From JAEUMG01 sp046349315 (GTDB taxonomy: Bacteria > Pseudomonadota > Alphaproteobacteria > Rhizobiales > Aestuariivirgaceae), in the NCBI GenBank assembly GCA_046349315.1, contig JAXMCQ010000027.1, positions 1-64,000 on the forward strand: DNA of 64,000 nucleotides, in the 5' to 3' direction. Of this stretch, positions 35,252-43,840 are shown in pieces. The translations under genes and the position numbers were made by a program. The first letter of the stretch is position 1; every line of letters begins with the position of its first letter. Under the pieces are notes generated by a model. That model was not told where the DNA came from and ran no database searches. It saw only the letters and a program-made list of their open reading frames with translations.

Positions 35252-35908
35252 CTATCGCGTTTCGCGATGACACTTCAGGTAAGACCTCGCATAGTGTTCC
35301 ACATCGACCTTCCTGTTGTGCGAGTTCGGACGGCGATCCCAGACCTGCTTGTAGAAGACAGCGTCTATCGGGATGCTTTCGCTTTCCGAGACGATATCGA
35401 TCCGCGTCATGATTCCCGCGGAGGTTTTTATCCGCCAGTGCAAAGAGGAATCGAACTCGATCATCCTGTTTCCGATCATCGTCAGCAATTCGATGAACCT
35501 TGTACCATCGGGTTCGATGTCGCGGGCCGGATAATCGGCCATCGAATGGTTCGGATCGGTATCGAGTTCGGCGTCGACCGCCGCCTCTTCCGGCACGAAA
35601 GCCAGGAACGTTTCGGGTTTAAGATGGAAGCCGCCTACGACCGTCACCGTCCGCGGAGGATTGAAGAGGCGATCGAAAAACTCGGTTCGCCCATTGGACA
35701 ATCTTGGGCGTTCAGACTTTGCGAAGCCGGTGGCGATCATTTGATCGTCCGGGCCAACATAAAGAGGCCTCCCAAAGCGTTCCGAGGCTGCTGTGTCCAA
35801 TTGCCATTCACCGGATGCCAGCAGTTGCCCGAACTCGTCCTTGGTCAGAAGCCGCGATTTCCTTGGCTGCGTGTTCACGATCGTTCTCCGGGGCCGAGTT
35901 ACCTCCAA
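35252..35908 (-). CDS. Hypothetical protein
   Basis: A 218-residue soluble protein with no family that I recognise. It has no signal peptide or membrane segment. Features include LTKDEFGQLLASGEWQLDTA near the N-terminus and a basic C-terminus (NSHNRKVDVEHYARSYLKCH). It ends 65 nt before the preferred DUF4304 start and may share its transcript. An alternative start would shorten it by some 15 residues. Confidence 0.6.
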   Translation of the reverse strand: MEVTRPRRTIVNTQPRKSRLLTKDEFGQLLASGEWQLDTAASERFGRPLYVGPDDQMIATGFAKSERPRLSNGRTEFFDRLFNPPRTVTVVGGFHLKPETFLAFVPEEAAVDAELDTDPNHSMADYPARDIEPDGTRFIELLTMIGNRMIEFDSSLHWRIKTSAGIMTRIDIVSESESIPIDAVFYKQVWDRRPNSHNRKVDVEHYARSYLKCHRETR

Positions 35909-35950
35909 TGATTTGGCTTCCCGCGATTGCGATGACCCGGATGACTGAAG

Positions 35951-36406
35951 CTACCCAGCATCAGACAAGGCAGCCAGAACGGTCCGACCAATCTCTTTCG
36001 GGTCATCGCCGCTAATCCGTGTCTTATCATCAACGTCCTCCGAGCCACCGCCCGCCCGCCGGGTCGGCGTTATCTCCAACTGGCGAGCTCCCACTTCCCG
36101 GTAGACGCCGAGCAGGAGCGCTTTCCTGTGGAACGCGCTCCACGACCGCTGCTTCGTTTCGCGCAAAATAACCGCCGTAGACGGGGCCGGACCCCTGCTG
36201 TAGTCGTCTGGAACATTGTCCGCGCATCGATCGAGCATGGCGAGAACCTTAATCCCGATCTCATGAGGATCCTCTAACGAGACGATCGCCAGCGTCGCCA
36301 TCCCTCGCCTCACACCGTCGCGCGTGCGCTCATAGGGAACGACCAGCAGGCGATCATCAAATCGATAGATCGCTGCACTGTGAAAAAATGTTGTTTTTTC
36401 TGTCAT
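35951..36406 (-). CDS. Hypothetical protein with internal DP(H/K)EIG repeat
   Basis: A 151-residue soluble protein. Two short segments resemble each other: DPHEIGIKVLAMLD near residue 46 and DPKEIGRTVLAALS at the C-terminus. The N-terminal half (FHSAAIYRFDDRLLVVPYER) and such end segments recall CdiI-like contact-inhibition immunity proteins, but this is weak. No toxin gene is nearby in the window. It is upstream of the two genes at 35252 and 34716. Confidence 0.6.
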   Translation of the reverse strand: MTEKTTFFHSAAIYRFDDRLLVVPYERTRDGVRRGMATLAIVSLEDPHEIGIKVLAMLDRCADNVPDDYSRGPAPSTAVILRETKQRSWSAFHRKALLLGVYREVGARQLEITPTRRAGGGSEDVDDKTRISGDDPKEIGRTVLAALSDAG

Positions 36407-36478
36407 TGCAACGTCGCATGCTCCTCATCCCCAGATGCGCCGCATCTCGCCGGTTTTACGAAAACACGCGCTCGCTTC

Positions 36479-36949
36479 TTAGCGACGCTTATCCTTGAGA
36501 TACAAGGATACCGTCCAGCTCTCCTCGCCGCGCGTATCCACTTCCATGAACCGGAATTCCCGATAACCGCGGAGCAAGCAGCGCTTGTTGCCGACAATCG
36601 TGAAGGTTTTGGTGGATACGCAGAAGGTCAAGCCGTCGCCCCAATTCCCGCCGCCGTCGAGATCCCTGGCGAAGACATAGTAATATCGATCGGTGAGAGT
36701 CCCGAAAAGAACCGGCATGCAGGACTGGCGAAGAAGATTCCACCAGCCTTCAGAGGTCAATCCCTGCTTGCCCCGATAACCGATGGCGACGGCCACGCGG
36801 TGATCGGTCTTGTTGCAAACCTGCAATCCGCTCGGCTTGATCCGATCCTCGGTTTTCTGCTTCTGACCCGCAAACGCAGCGGCGGTGGAGGATATTGCGA
36901 TTCCCATCAACGCCGAAGCTAGGGCTATGTTTCTGACATTGTACTTCAT
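36479..36949 (-). CDS. DUF1036 family secreted protein
   Basis: A 156-residue protein with a signal peptide (NIALASALMGIAISSTAAAF) followed by a DUF1036 domain: LQVCNKTDHRVAVAIGYRGK, SEGWWNLLRQSCMPVLFG, RYYYVFARDLDG and RCLLRGYREFRFMEVDTRG. Conserved cysteines suggest disulfides in the periplasm. Function is unknown. It lies on the same strand as the TolA-like gene. Confidence 0.85.
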   Translation of the reverse strand: MKYNVRNIALASALMGIAISSTAAAFAGQKQKTEDRIKPSGLQVCNKTDHRVAVAIGYRGKQGLTSEGWWNLLRQSCMPVLFGTLTDRYYYVFARDLDGGGNWGDGLTFCVSTKTFTIVGNKRCLLRGYREFRFMEVDTRGEESWTVSLYLKDKRR

Positions 36950-36979
36950 GACGCCGCATTTTCGTCCGTTTTCACAGCC

Positions 36980-37456
36980 CTAACACCTGCAGTGAGGATC
37001 GAAGTCGATCGTATTGTCGCGCCACAGATCATACTGGTCGGCGGGGAGGAAGTCGTAAGGCTGGCAATCGACCACAGCTCTCACTGCCGATCCACTGGTC
37101 GAAATGAACATCGGATGCGTGCTCGAATTGAGCACCTTCGGCAGGCTCGTGAGGGTTCCGTCCGGTTTAAGCGTGAAGCTGACCCTGACTATGAATTGCG
37201 AATTGAGCGCCGCCTTTGGCACCGCCCAACAACTCGTCAGTCGTTTCATCAGCGCTTGGGCTATTTTCGCCTCGGATTGACCGGCGATCAACAAGATGTC
37301 CCGACCGTTGTTTGCGGCGGCAAGAGCGTTGTCGGACCATTCGATTGGCACGGCGCTGCTTGTCGAATCAGCAGCGAGAACACCGGCCGCCAGGACTGCT
37401 GCGCCCGCGAGTATTGCACGTGCTCTGAGACGTGCCGAGGGATGTGGCACCCTCAT
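36980..37456 (-). CDS. TolA/TonB C-terminal-like secreted protein
   Basis: From the ATG at 37456 the 158-residue product has a signal-like N-terminus (ARLRARAILAGAAVLAAGVL). Its C-terminal half resembles the TolA/TonB C-terminal domain of Rhizobiales: LMKRLTSCWAVPKAA, VRVSFTLKPDGTLTSLPKVL, AVRAVVDCQPYDFLP, and a final DLWRDNTIDFDP. It lacks the long helical domain and TM anchor of true TolA. The frame extends to 37555 without conserved sequence. It lies 30 nt before the DUF1036 gene. Confidence 0.7.
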   Translation of the reverse strand: MRVPHPSARLRARAILAGAAVLAAGVLAADSTSSAVPIEWSDNALAAANNGRDILLIAGQSEAKIAQALMKRLTSCWAVPKAALNSQFIVRVSFTLKPDGTLTSLPKVLNSSTHPMFISTSGSAVRAVVDCQPYDFLPADQYDLWRDNTIDFDPHCRC

Positions 37457-37600
37457 CAACCGGCACAGCCAAGCCAGAGCCGCGATTTTCGTGCCGAACC
37501 CATCATACCCAGCCCCGACCATTCCACCTTTTTCGGGAACCACGCTTCGACACATCCGTTTATTCTATGTCCTCTGCAAGTCATAAAGACGAACGGAGAC

Positions 37601-37645
37601 AAAAAGCCCCGTACGCCTCGTCATTCCGAGGGGTGTGCGGGGCTT
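37601..37645 (-). terminator. Intrinsic terminator, minus strand
   Basis: Arms AAAGCCCCGTAC and GTGCGGGGCTTT form a long imperfect stem with the middle GCC/TCG-CGA segment also pairing. On the minus strand the stem ends in GGGGCTTTTTG, a clear U-tract. It lies just after the extended reading frame that ends at 37668. Confidence 0.75.
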
Positions 37646-37667
37646 TACCGTTTCACCCCCGCAGCGA

Positions 37668-38156
37668 TCACTCCTCATCCAACGAAATGAGCGATGAGTG
37701 AAGGCATAGGATGCGGTTGTTCTCCGCCTGCATGAGCGACCAGCCGCAGTCGCCTAAGTTCTTCGCAAAGTCGACACGATGGGGCCCTTCGATATGGGCG
37801 AAGAGGCGGCCGTCATTGCCCTAGGCAAGGTGCAGAGCATCGCGCGGGCCGAACCACGTCATCGCCGCCTCGCCTTCGCGGTCGCGGGACCCGAGCGCCG
37901 GCGGCGCCCCGGACGCAATCCAGACGGTGGTACCCTGGCCTGAGCTCTCGGCATGGACATAGTCGTATAGCAAGGCGTGCAGGTCGCCTCCGGGTTCAGC
38001 AAGGACTTCTTTCAATTCGTAGCTGTCAAGCGGATCGTCCATGAAAATGAGGGCGACAAAAGCGACGACCGGGAGCGCGAGCAGGCCGCCGAGAATGTAA
38101 AGAACAACTCTCGCTGCCGTGGAGAGAGCGCCCCGGCTGTTGGCGGGAGTGCTCAT
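37668..38156 (-). pseudogene. Membrane-anchored hypothetical protein interrupted by an in-frame TAG
   Basis: From the ATG at 38156 (MSTPANSRGALSTAARVVLY) the frame encodes one membrane helix (YILGGLLALPVVAFVALIFM) and a soluble part to DALHLA, then a TAG at 37821-37823. The same frame goes on for 50 protein-like codons (GNDGRLFAHIEGPHRVDFAK ... LHSSLISLDEE) to a TGA at 37668, followed by a terminator. Either the stop is a point mutation or sequence error (CAG to TAG would restore it), or the short 111-residue form is real. Function is unknown. Confidence 0.6.
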
Positions 38157-38181
38157 TTGGCCCGGAACGGAGCGCTGGCGC

Positions 38182-38391
38182 TCATGCGGCGGCTTCGGCA
38201 TCGCCGCCTGCCGTGACATTGCCGCGCGATTTCATAAGCCGCCGACGCCGAATGAAGAACAGGATTGCGCCAACCGGAACGGCGACGTGAAGGAGCGGAC
38301 CGGCCCGGAGCGAGCCAATGATCGACATCAGCTGTTTGGCCTCCTCTTTCAGCTCGACTTGGGTGGTCGGAAGACCGCAGCCGGACCGCAA
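38182..38391 (-). CDS. Possible small membrane protein
   Basis: A 69-residue frame with a hydrophobic segment (LLHVAVPVGAILFFIRRRRL) followed by a basic and then Ala-rich tail. It lies 25 nt before the preferred start of the gene at 38156 on the same strand. No family is recognised and the start is uncertain. Confidence 0.35.
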   Translation of the reverse strand: MRSGCGLPTTQVELKEEAKQLMSIIGSLRAGPLLHVAVPVGAILFFIRRRRLMKSRGNVTAGGDAEAAA

Positions 38392-38551
38392 GAACCAGGA
38401 CGTATCGAATTGCTTTCAAGACGCCCCCCATGCCGTAGGGGAAATCCAGTTTGCAGCTTGGACTGCCGGTGTCAATCCGCGGTCATGCAAACCGCCGGTC
38501 GGGCACTTTGCCGCCGTTGGCGCTAGCGGACGAAATAGATAGACTGGCACC

Positions 38552-39613
38552 ATGCCCGGGGGCGTGCGCATCTTCGATGCCTTGATCATTACGGCAATCG
38601 GCACTGCCGTCCTCGCCGCGGCTTGCCTGTCGCTTCCGCCGGACAGTGCCTGGCCCGGCTGGCTCACAAACGCGCTGCAACTCTTCTCGATCTTGGTCTT
38701 TGCCGGCGAATTCGCCTGGCGCTACGCCCTGCGCCAAGGCCGCAACGAGCCCGTCGGGCCCTTCGCGCTGTTCGAATTCCTGATCTTCGCGGTGCCGGCC
38801 TTCGGAATGGCGACGGCGATCGACCCGCGCTTCGTCGAGATCGCGCTTCTCCTCTCGCTCGTCAAGCTCGCCCGGTTCATCCCGGCGCTCGGCATGGTGA
38901 TAACGGTGATGCGCAACGAGGCGCGCTCGCTGTTCGGCGGCTTTCTGGCGCTCGCGGTATTGCTGATGCTCGCCTCGGGTTTCATGTATGCGGCCGAACA
39001 CGACGCGCAGCCGACCGTGTTTTCCTCGATCCCCAGCACCATGTGGTGGGCGATCGTCACCATGGCCTCGGTCGGCTATGGCGACATGGTCCCCCAGACG
39101 GTCGTCGGCCGGGTGCTCGCCGGCTTCATCATGCTGATGGGCATCGCCATGTTCGCGGTGCCGGCCGGCATCCTCGCCACCGGCTTTGCCGGCGAGATCA
39201 AGCGGCGCGACTTCATCGTCTCCTGGGACGCGATCAAGCGCGTGCCGCTGTTTGCCGATCTCGAGGCGAGCCGCATTGCCGCGATCGCCCGGCTGCTCGA
39301 GCCGCAGATCGTGCCGGCAAACCAGGTGATCGTCAGGCGTGGCGATGTAGCGGATGCGATGTTCGTCATTGTCAAAGGCACGGTCAGCGTCGAAGTCGAA
39401 CCGAGCCCGGTGCGACTCGGCCCCGGCCAGTTCTTCGGCGAGATCGGCCTCATCATGGATACGACACGCAGCGCGACCGTCATCGCCCAGGAGGAATGCC
39501 AGTTGCTCAGCCTCGACATCGCCGATTTCAAGCGCCTCACCGAGCAATTGCCGGATCTCAAGGCGCGCATCGAAAAGGTGGCGGCCGAGCGCCTCGCCCA
39601 GCAGAAGGTGTGA
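38552..39613 (+). CDS. Cyclic-nucleotide-gated potassium channel (MlotiK1 type)
   Basis: A 353-residue inner-membrane channel with six transmembrane segments. The pore helix and filter are TMWWAIVTMASVGYGDMVPQ, with SVGYGD at residues 173-178 marking K+ selectivity. S4 has few charges (SLVKLARF), so voltage sensing is doubtful. A C-terminal cyclic-nucleotide-binding domain (about 230-345) has the phosphate-binding cassette FFGEIGLIMDTTRSATV. The order and length match the Mesorhizobium loti MlotiK1 channel. The channel gene stands alone. Confidence 0.92.
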   Translation: MPGGVRIFDALIITAIGTAVLAAACLSLPPDSAWPGWLTNALQLFSILVFAGEFAWRYALRQGRNEPVGPFALFEFLIFAVPAFGMATAIDPRFVEIALLLSLVKLARFIPALGMVITVMRNEARSLFGGFLALAVLLMLASGFMYAAEHDAQPTVFSSIPSTMWWAIVTMASVGYGDMVPQTVVGRVLAGFIMLMGIAMFAVPAGILATGFAGEIKRRDFIVSWDAIKRVPLFADLEASRIAAIARLLEPQIVPANQVIVRRGDVADAMFVIVKGTVSVEVEPSPVRLGPGQFFGEIGLIMDTTRSATVIAQEECQLLSLDIADFKRLTEQLPDLKARIEKVAAERLAQQKV

Positions 39614-39620
39614 GACCGGC

Positions 39621-40022
39621 TTAGCCGCGCAGGCCTTTCCAGGGCGCTTCCTGTGTCATGTCGACGGCTTCGAAGCCGGCTTCCCCAATGCTCGGACCGA
39701 AGATCGCCAGGATGCGCGCCTCGCCCTGCCCCACATTGAAAGACGCATGCACCATGCCGGCTGGGACGAAGACGGCATCGCCCGGTTTCAGCATCTGCTT
39801 CTTGCGGTCGACCCATTGCTCGACCTCGCCCTGGACGACATAGAGCGCTTCTTCCTGGTCGGGGTGCTTGTGGAAATCATGGCCCTTGCCGGGCAGCAAT
39901 CGCGCTTCGAGGATGGTGAGCTGCTTGGCGCCCGTATTAGCCGGCACGCAAAGATTGCCGACGCGGCCCCAATCATGGGTGGTGAAATTCATCCCCGCAA
40001 GCGGTAGAAATTTTCCGTCCAT
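39621..40022 (-). CDS. Cupin-domain protein
   Basis: A 133-residue single cupin. Metal-binding motif 1 is GHDFHKHPDQEEALYVVQGE (two His, one Glu) and motif 2 PGDAVFVPAGMVHASFNVG (one His). No substrate can be assigned. It is convergent with the channel gene (7 nt apart) and divergent from the lipase-like gene. Confidence 0.88.
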   Translation of the reverse strand: MDGKFLPLAGMNFTTHDWGRVGNLCVPANTGAKQLTILEARLLPGKGHDFHKHPDQEEALYVVQGEVEQWVDRKKQMLKPGDAVFVPAGMVHASFNVGQGEARILAIFGPSIGEAGFEAVDMTQEAPWKGLRG

Positions 40023-40102
40023 TCGTGCTCTCTCCCATTGGACATTGCGGCGGGACTGTACCGCAATTCACGCCCGTGAGAAGCTCGTGCCTCGGAGGCT
40101 TC

Positions 40103-40840
40103 ATGCCGCGCATTGTCCTCGCGCTCGTCCTCTTCTGTCTCGCTACGCCTGCCGCATTCGCCCAGGATTGCGTCATCCTGCTGCACGGCCTGTCGCGGAC
40201 GGAAAACTCGTTCCTGGTCATGCAGGCCGCCCTCGAGCGCGCAGGATACAAGGTCGTCAATTCAACCTATGCCTCGAACGACAACGCCATCGAGGATGTC
40301 ACCGGCCATGTCGATCAGAGCCTTTCGGCATGCGGGGACGCGGCGCGGATCAACTTCGTCACGCATTCGCTGGGCGGGATATTGCTGCGACTGTGGCTCA
40401 TCGCCCATCGGCCGGACAATCTAGGGCGAAGCGTGATGCTGGGGCCGCCCAATCACGGCTCGGAAATGGTGGACACGTTCCGGCACATGCGGCTGTTCGA
40501 AATGCTCATCGGGCCGGCGGGCCAGCAGCTCGGCAGCGATGCGAAGAGCATGCCCAACCGCCTGGGACCGGCCGATTTCGAGGTGGGGATCATCGCCGGC
40601 GACCGCTCGAGCCTGCCGTTGCCGGGGATTTTTCAGGGGCCTAATGACGGGCTGGTGTCCGTCGAGAGCACGCGTCTCGAGGGCATGACTGATCACATCA
40701 CCTTGCCGGTGACGCATACTTTCATGATGAACAATCCGCTCGTTATCGCGCAGGTGCTGCAGTTTCTTCAACACGGAAAGTTCGATCACGACATGACATT
40801 GCGCGCGGCCATGCAGCGGCTGTTTCCGTGGAGCCCGTGA
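40103..40840 (+). CDS. Secreted alpha/beta hydrolase, lipase-like
   Basis: A 245-residue protein with a signal peptide (MPRIVLALVLFCLATPAAFA, then QD). The alpha/beta-hydrolase core has the oxyanion segment VILLHGLSRTENSF, the nucleophile elbow FVTHSLGGILLRL (Ser in HSLGG) and PNDGLVSVES with the acidic residue; a His near HTFMMNN may complete the triad. SD GGAGG lies 4 nt before the ATG at 40103. The substrate is unknown; such proteins are often called acetyltransferase/lipase-like. Confidence 0.85.
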   Translation: MPRIVLALVLFCLATPAAFAQDCVILLHGLSRTENSFLVMQAALERAGYKVVNSTYASNDNAIEDVTGHVDQSLSACGDAARINFVTHSLGGILLRLWLIAHRPDNLGRSVMLGPPNHGSEMVDTFRHMRLFEMLIGPAGQQLGSDAKSMPNRLGPADFEVGIIAGDRSSLPLPGIFQGPNDGLVSVESTRLEGMTDHITLPVTHTFMMNNPLVIAQVLQFLQHGKFDHDMTLRAAMQRLFPWSP

Positions 40841-40850
40841 AGGCTTTCGG

Positions 40851-41399
40851 TCAGGTCTTCGCCTTTTTGATTGCAACGGCATCGAGCGGCCCAAGGAAGT
40901 CGGCCTTGCCGAGCGGCACGCCATTGTGGCGGAGGATGGCGTAGGCCATCGACACGTGAAAGAAGAAGTCGGGGATCGTGAGCCGGCTCGCATGCGCTTC
41001 GGGTTGCAAGCCTCGCGAGCTGTCGAAGAAGAGCGGCAGGAGGGTCGCCCCGGACGATACAAATCGCTGCGGCTTGATCGCGCGCAGATAGGCGATGGTC
41101 TGTTTCAGGCTCGCCTTGACGTCGGCGAGGCTCGCCTCGTCATAGCCGACGCGCGGCGGCGGGGCGTCGGTGAAGTGGCGTGCGAAATCGACCGGGATGA
41201 AGCAGGCATATTGGAGCTGCTGCAGCAGGCTGTACATGTCGGGATAGAGCCGCGTCTGGAGCAGAATAGCGGGATCGATCTTGTGGCGTTTGGCATGGCG
41301 CTCGGAAAGGGCGAGGAGTTTCTCGAGGTTCCTCAGTGACCGGATGAAAACCGGTATCGTGAAGCTATAGGTCGCTCCGGTGTCCGCTTGTCGAGCCAT
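40851..41399 (-). CDS. DUF1993 family protein
   Basis: A 182-residue protein from the ATG at 41399 (MARQADTGATYSFTIPVFIR); a start at 41441 is possible. Family features include RSLRNLEKLLALSERHAKRH, ILLQTRLYPDMYSLLQQLQY and the C-terminal PDFFFHVSMAYAILRHNGV. The family has a DinB-like four-helix fold; function is unknown. Confidence 0.82.
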   Translation of the reverse strand: MARQADTGATYSFTIPVFIRSLRNLEKLLALSERHAKRHKIDPAILLQTRLYPDMYSLLQQLQYACFIPVDFARHFTDAPPPRVGYDEASLADVKASLKQTIAYLRAIKPQRFVSSGATLLPLFFDSSRGLQPEAHASRLTIPDFFFHVSMAYAILRHNGVPLGKADFLGPLDAVAIKKAKT

Positions 41400-41469
41400 G
41401 AGCGCTTCCCCCGCCAGCGTGCCATTAAAGCTCACGCCCAAAGAACAATGGAGTCAATCGGGATCAGTA

Positions 41470-41952
41470 TCAACCCTGCTCGCGATCGTAGTAACCGACG
41501 GTCGTCTCGGCGCGGAAGATCTTGCGCAATCTGCGGCCGTCCGGCTTGTCGGCGACCACCAGCATCTTGCCCGAGTCCGGATATTCGCAGACTTCGATGT
41601 CGCACAAGGTCGAAAGTGCCAGATAGCGCAAGTCGGTTGTCCCGGTGTTGATGATCTGATGCGCCACTTCTGGGCCGCCCGGCGGGCAGGCGATGACATC
41701 GTGCGGGCGCAAGGGATAGCGCTTGTCGCCGAAACGCAATTCGCCCTCGCCTTCGAGGATGAAGAACATCTCCTCCTCGCCGCGGTGATTGTGAAATGGG
41801 CACTGGACCTTGCCGGGCGCGACGACGGTGAGGTTGTAACCGAGCTTTTTCGCGCCAATGTGGATGCCGATCGAGGCGCGCTTCGAGGTGTAAATGCCGT
41901 TATCCTCAATATCGTCGAATTCAGCTTCGTCGAGATTCATCACCGGCTTCAT
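41470..41952 (-). CDS. Cupin-domain protein
   Basis: A 160-residue single-cupin protein with motif 1 CPFHNHRGEEEMFFILEGEG and motif 2 PPGGPEVAHQIINTG. An N-terminal helix (MNLDEAEFDDIEDNGIYTSK) and a C-terminal extension (DKPDGRRLRKIFRAE) flank it. The start at 41952 is supported by AGGAACG upstream. The ligand is unknown. Confidence 0.87.
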   Translation of the reverse strand: MKPVMNLDEAEFDDIEDNGIYTSKRASIGIHIGAKKLGYNLTVVAPGKVQCPFHNHRGEEEMFFILEGEGELRFGDKRYPLRPHDVIACPPGGPEVAHQIINTGTTDLRYLALSTLCDIEVCEYPDSGKMLVVADKPDGRRLRKIFRAETTVGYYDREQG

Positions 41953-42129
41953 GACTCGTTCCTTTTTGGCCTGACACGATACATCGCTTAGCAGAAGAAC
42001 ATATAGGGACCAACCTCTCCAGCTTCTCCCTCTTGTTCGTAACGTCGAAGGTTTTTACCTTACGATATCTTCCGCCCCGCTCTTTGATTGGACATTCTCG
42101 CCGTGCTTGCCACGCTCGCCAACGACGTC

Positions 42130-42759
42130 ATGCCGGATGAGCCCGGCCCTGCTCCGACGCATCCGACACCGCTCAGCCCTGATTGGTTCGACACAGGGGT
42201 CCGCGACATTCACGGCTGGTCGAACCGGCCGGTGGCGCCATGGCGGCGCTATTTCGCACGCTATCTCGACACGATGATCCACGGGTTCATCGGCTTCATG
42301 ATGATTGGCTATGTCGGCGGCATGATTGCTCCCATTGAAGTCAATCAAGCCCTCGCTCTGTTCGAGACGAGAGGCGGTCAGTTGCTCGAAGTGCTCGTAA
42401 CGGTGTTTGTCGCCGCGCTGGTCGGCTCTGTAGTCGTTGGGACGACCGGTAGTTCAATCGGCAAGGCGATCTTCGGTGTGAAGATCGTCGACGGAAATCT
42501 GCGTCCAATCGGTCCGTGGCGCGGCCTCAAGCGTGAACTGCATGTCTGGCTGGTTGGCCTTGGCGGCGGCATCGCGCTCATATCCTTCATCACGACTCTC
42601 GTCGCCTACCGAAGACTATTACTGCGGAATGCTACCGCGTGGGACAAGGGGCGCTATCTCGTGCTGCACCGGCCGGCGACGAACCGACAGATGGCGCTCA
42701 ATTTCGTCGGAGTGGCGCTTGGCCTTCTGCTCCTGATCTATTTCCAAGCGTTGGAATAG
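42130..42759 (+). CDS. RDD family membrane protein
   Basis: A 209-residue inner-membrane protein from the ATG at 42130; a TTG at 42088 is an alternative. The RDD signature appears as APWRRYFARYLDTMIHGFIG (Arg and two Asp-like positions) and the characteristic TTGSSIGKAIFGVKIVD before the last helices. RDD proteins are proposed transporters. It ends 3 nt before the next gene, so the two form an operon. Confidence 0.85.
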   Translation: MPDEPGPAPTHPTPLSPDWFDTGVRDIHGWSNRPVAPWRRYFARYLDTMIHGFIGFMMIGYVGGMIAPIEVNQALALFETRGGQLLEVLVTVFVAALVGSVVVGTTGSSIGKAIFGVKIVDGNLRPIGPWRGLKRELHVWLVGLGGGIALISFITTLVAYRRLLLRNATAWDKGRYLVLHRPATNRQMALNFVGVALGLLLLIYFQALE

Positions 42760-42762
42760 CGC

Positions 42763-43824
42763 GTGACCTTCTATCTCCTCGTCGAGTACTATTCGGTGCA
42801 GGTCACAGAGGCCATGTTGCGCGCGAGGTCTGCGCCGGGCGACATCCCCAAGACTGCCCTTGCATGGGCGCCTGGCTCTGCCACATGGCGGCCCGTCGCG
42901 GAGATCGTCAGCGCAATTGGTGAGCCGGATCGGGCTTCCGAAGACCGGCGTCGAGAGAGTACGCAATTCTGGCCAGCCTTGATCCTCGTCGCGATGATCA
43001 CCTGGTCCGTGGCCACTGCCACGAGTTTCTTCGCCCTTTGGGATTATCTCCCGAGCAGCGTATCCGCATCGACCGCCTTCCTGCTCCACATGGCTGTACT
43101 CGCACTGGGTGCGATCCTCATGATCGCGGCGACCATCTATTTCTGGCGACGCCCGACACGGCGCGCCGGCATCGCCGTGGCCGGAGTGCTTTTCCTGATC
43201 GCTCTGTCGACATCGATCGTTGGCGTCACAGTCTTTGTCGGCAATGCCATCCAGGCGCGAGACCTGTATCCGGTATTTGTCGCGCAAGACGCGTTAGAGA
43301 ATGCGACAGTTTTTCGCGGTTCCGACGGCACAGTCTACATCATGGGCTCGCTCGGACCGAGACTCGTAGACGATTTTATGAAAGCGGAAATGGAAGGGCC
43401 GGTAAAGCGAGTCGAGATCACCAGTCCCGGCGGCCTGGTGAGTTCTTCGCTGACGCTTGCCGCCCACCTGGAAGAACACAAGCTGCCGGTGATCGTGCGC
43501 GCCTATTGCTTCAGTGCCTGTATTCATATTGCCGTTGCTTCGCCCGAATCCTACGCCGATCGTGGCGCCATCTTCGGCTTCCACCGAACCACACCAATCG
43601 TGGCGCTGGATGCCGAAACTTTCGCTTACGCAGACGCACAAGCCAACCAGGAGGCCGCCGATTTTCTCAAGGCCCACGGTGTTCCTGACACGGTGCTCGC
43701 CATTGCGCACAAGCACGCCGGAGATTCGATTTACGAAGTGACCGCAGACGAGATGGTCGATTATGGGGCCATCAAGGGCACTGTTTCTGGTACAAAAGTG
43801 ATCCGGACTGGCAACAAGCGTTGA
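42763..43824 (+). CDS. Membrane ClpP-like protein with GYF_2-like N-terminus
   Basis: A 353-residue protein starting at GTG 42763. The N-terminal 50 residues resemble a GYF_2/DUF4339 module (DIPKTALAWAPGSATWRPVA). Three transmembrane helices follow (about 69-90, 103-127, 137-160). Residues 180-345 form a ClpP/crotonase-like periplasmic domain: glycine-rich EITSPGGLVSSSLTLAAHLE, then VRAYCFSACIHIAVASPE with likely nucleophile S251. It probably works with the RDD protein 3 nt upstream; GYF_2 and RDD domains often occur fused. Confidence 0.75.
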   Translation: MTFYLLVEYYSVQVTEAMLRARSAPGDIPKTALAWAPGSATWRPVAEIVSAIGEPDRASEDRRRESTQFWPALILVAMITWSVATATSFFALWDYLPSSVSASTAFLLHMAVLALGAILMIAATIYFWRRPTRRAGIAVAGVLFLIALSTSIVGVTVFVGNAIQARDLYPVFVAQDALENATVFRGSDGTVYIMGSLGPRLVDDFMKAEMEGPVKRVEITSPGGLVSSSLTLAAHLEEHKLPVIVRAYCFSACIHIAVASPESYADRGAIFGFHRTTPIVALDAETFAYADAQANQEAADFLKAHGVPDTVLAIAHKHAGDSIYEVTADEMVDYGAIKGTVSGTKVIRTGNKR

Positions 43825-43840
43825 CGAGCAAATCTGACGC

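Noticed and set aside
38623..39624. A second 333-codon frame within the K+ channel gene
   Set aside because: Arg/Ala-rich shadow in another frame of the same strand; the channel frame has clear domains.
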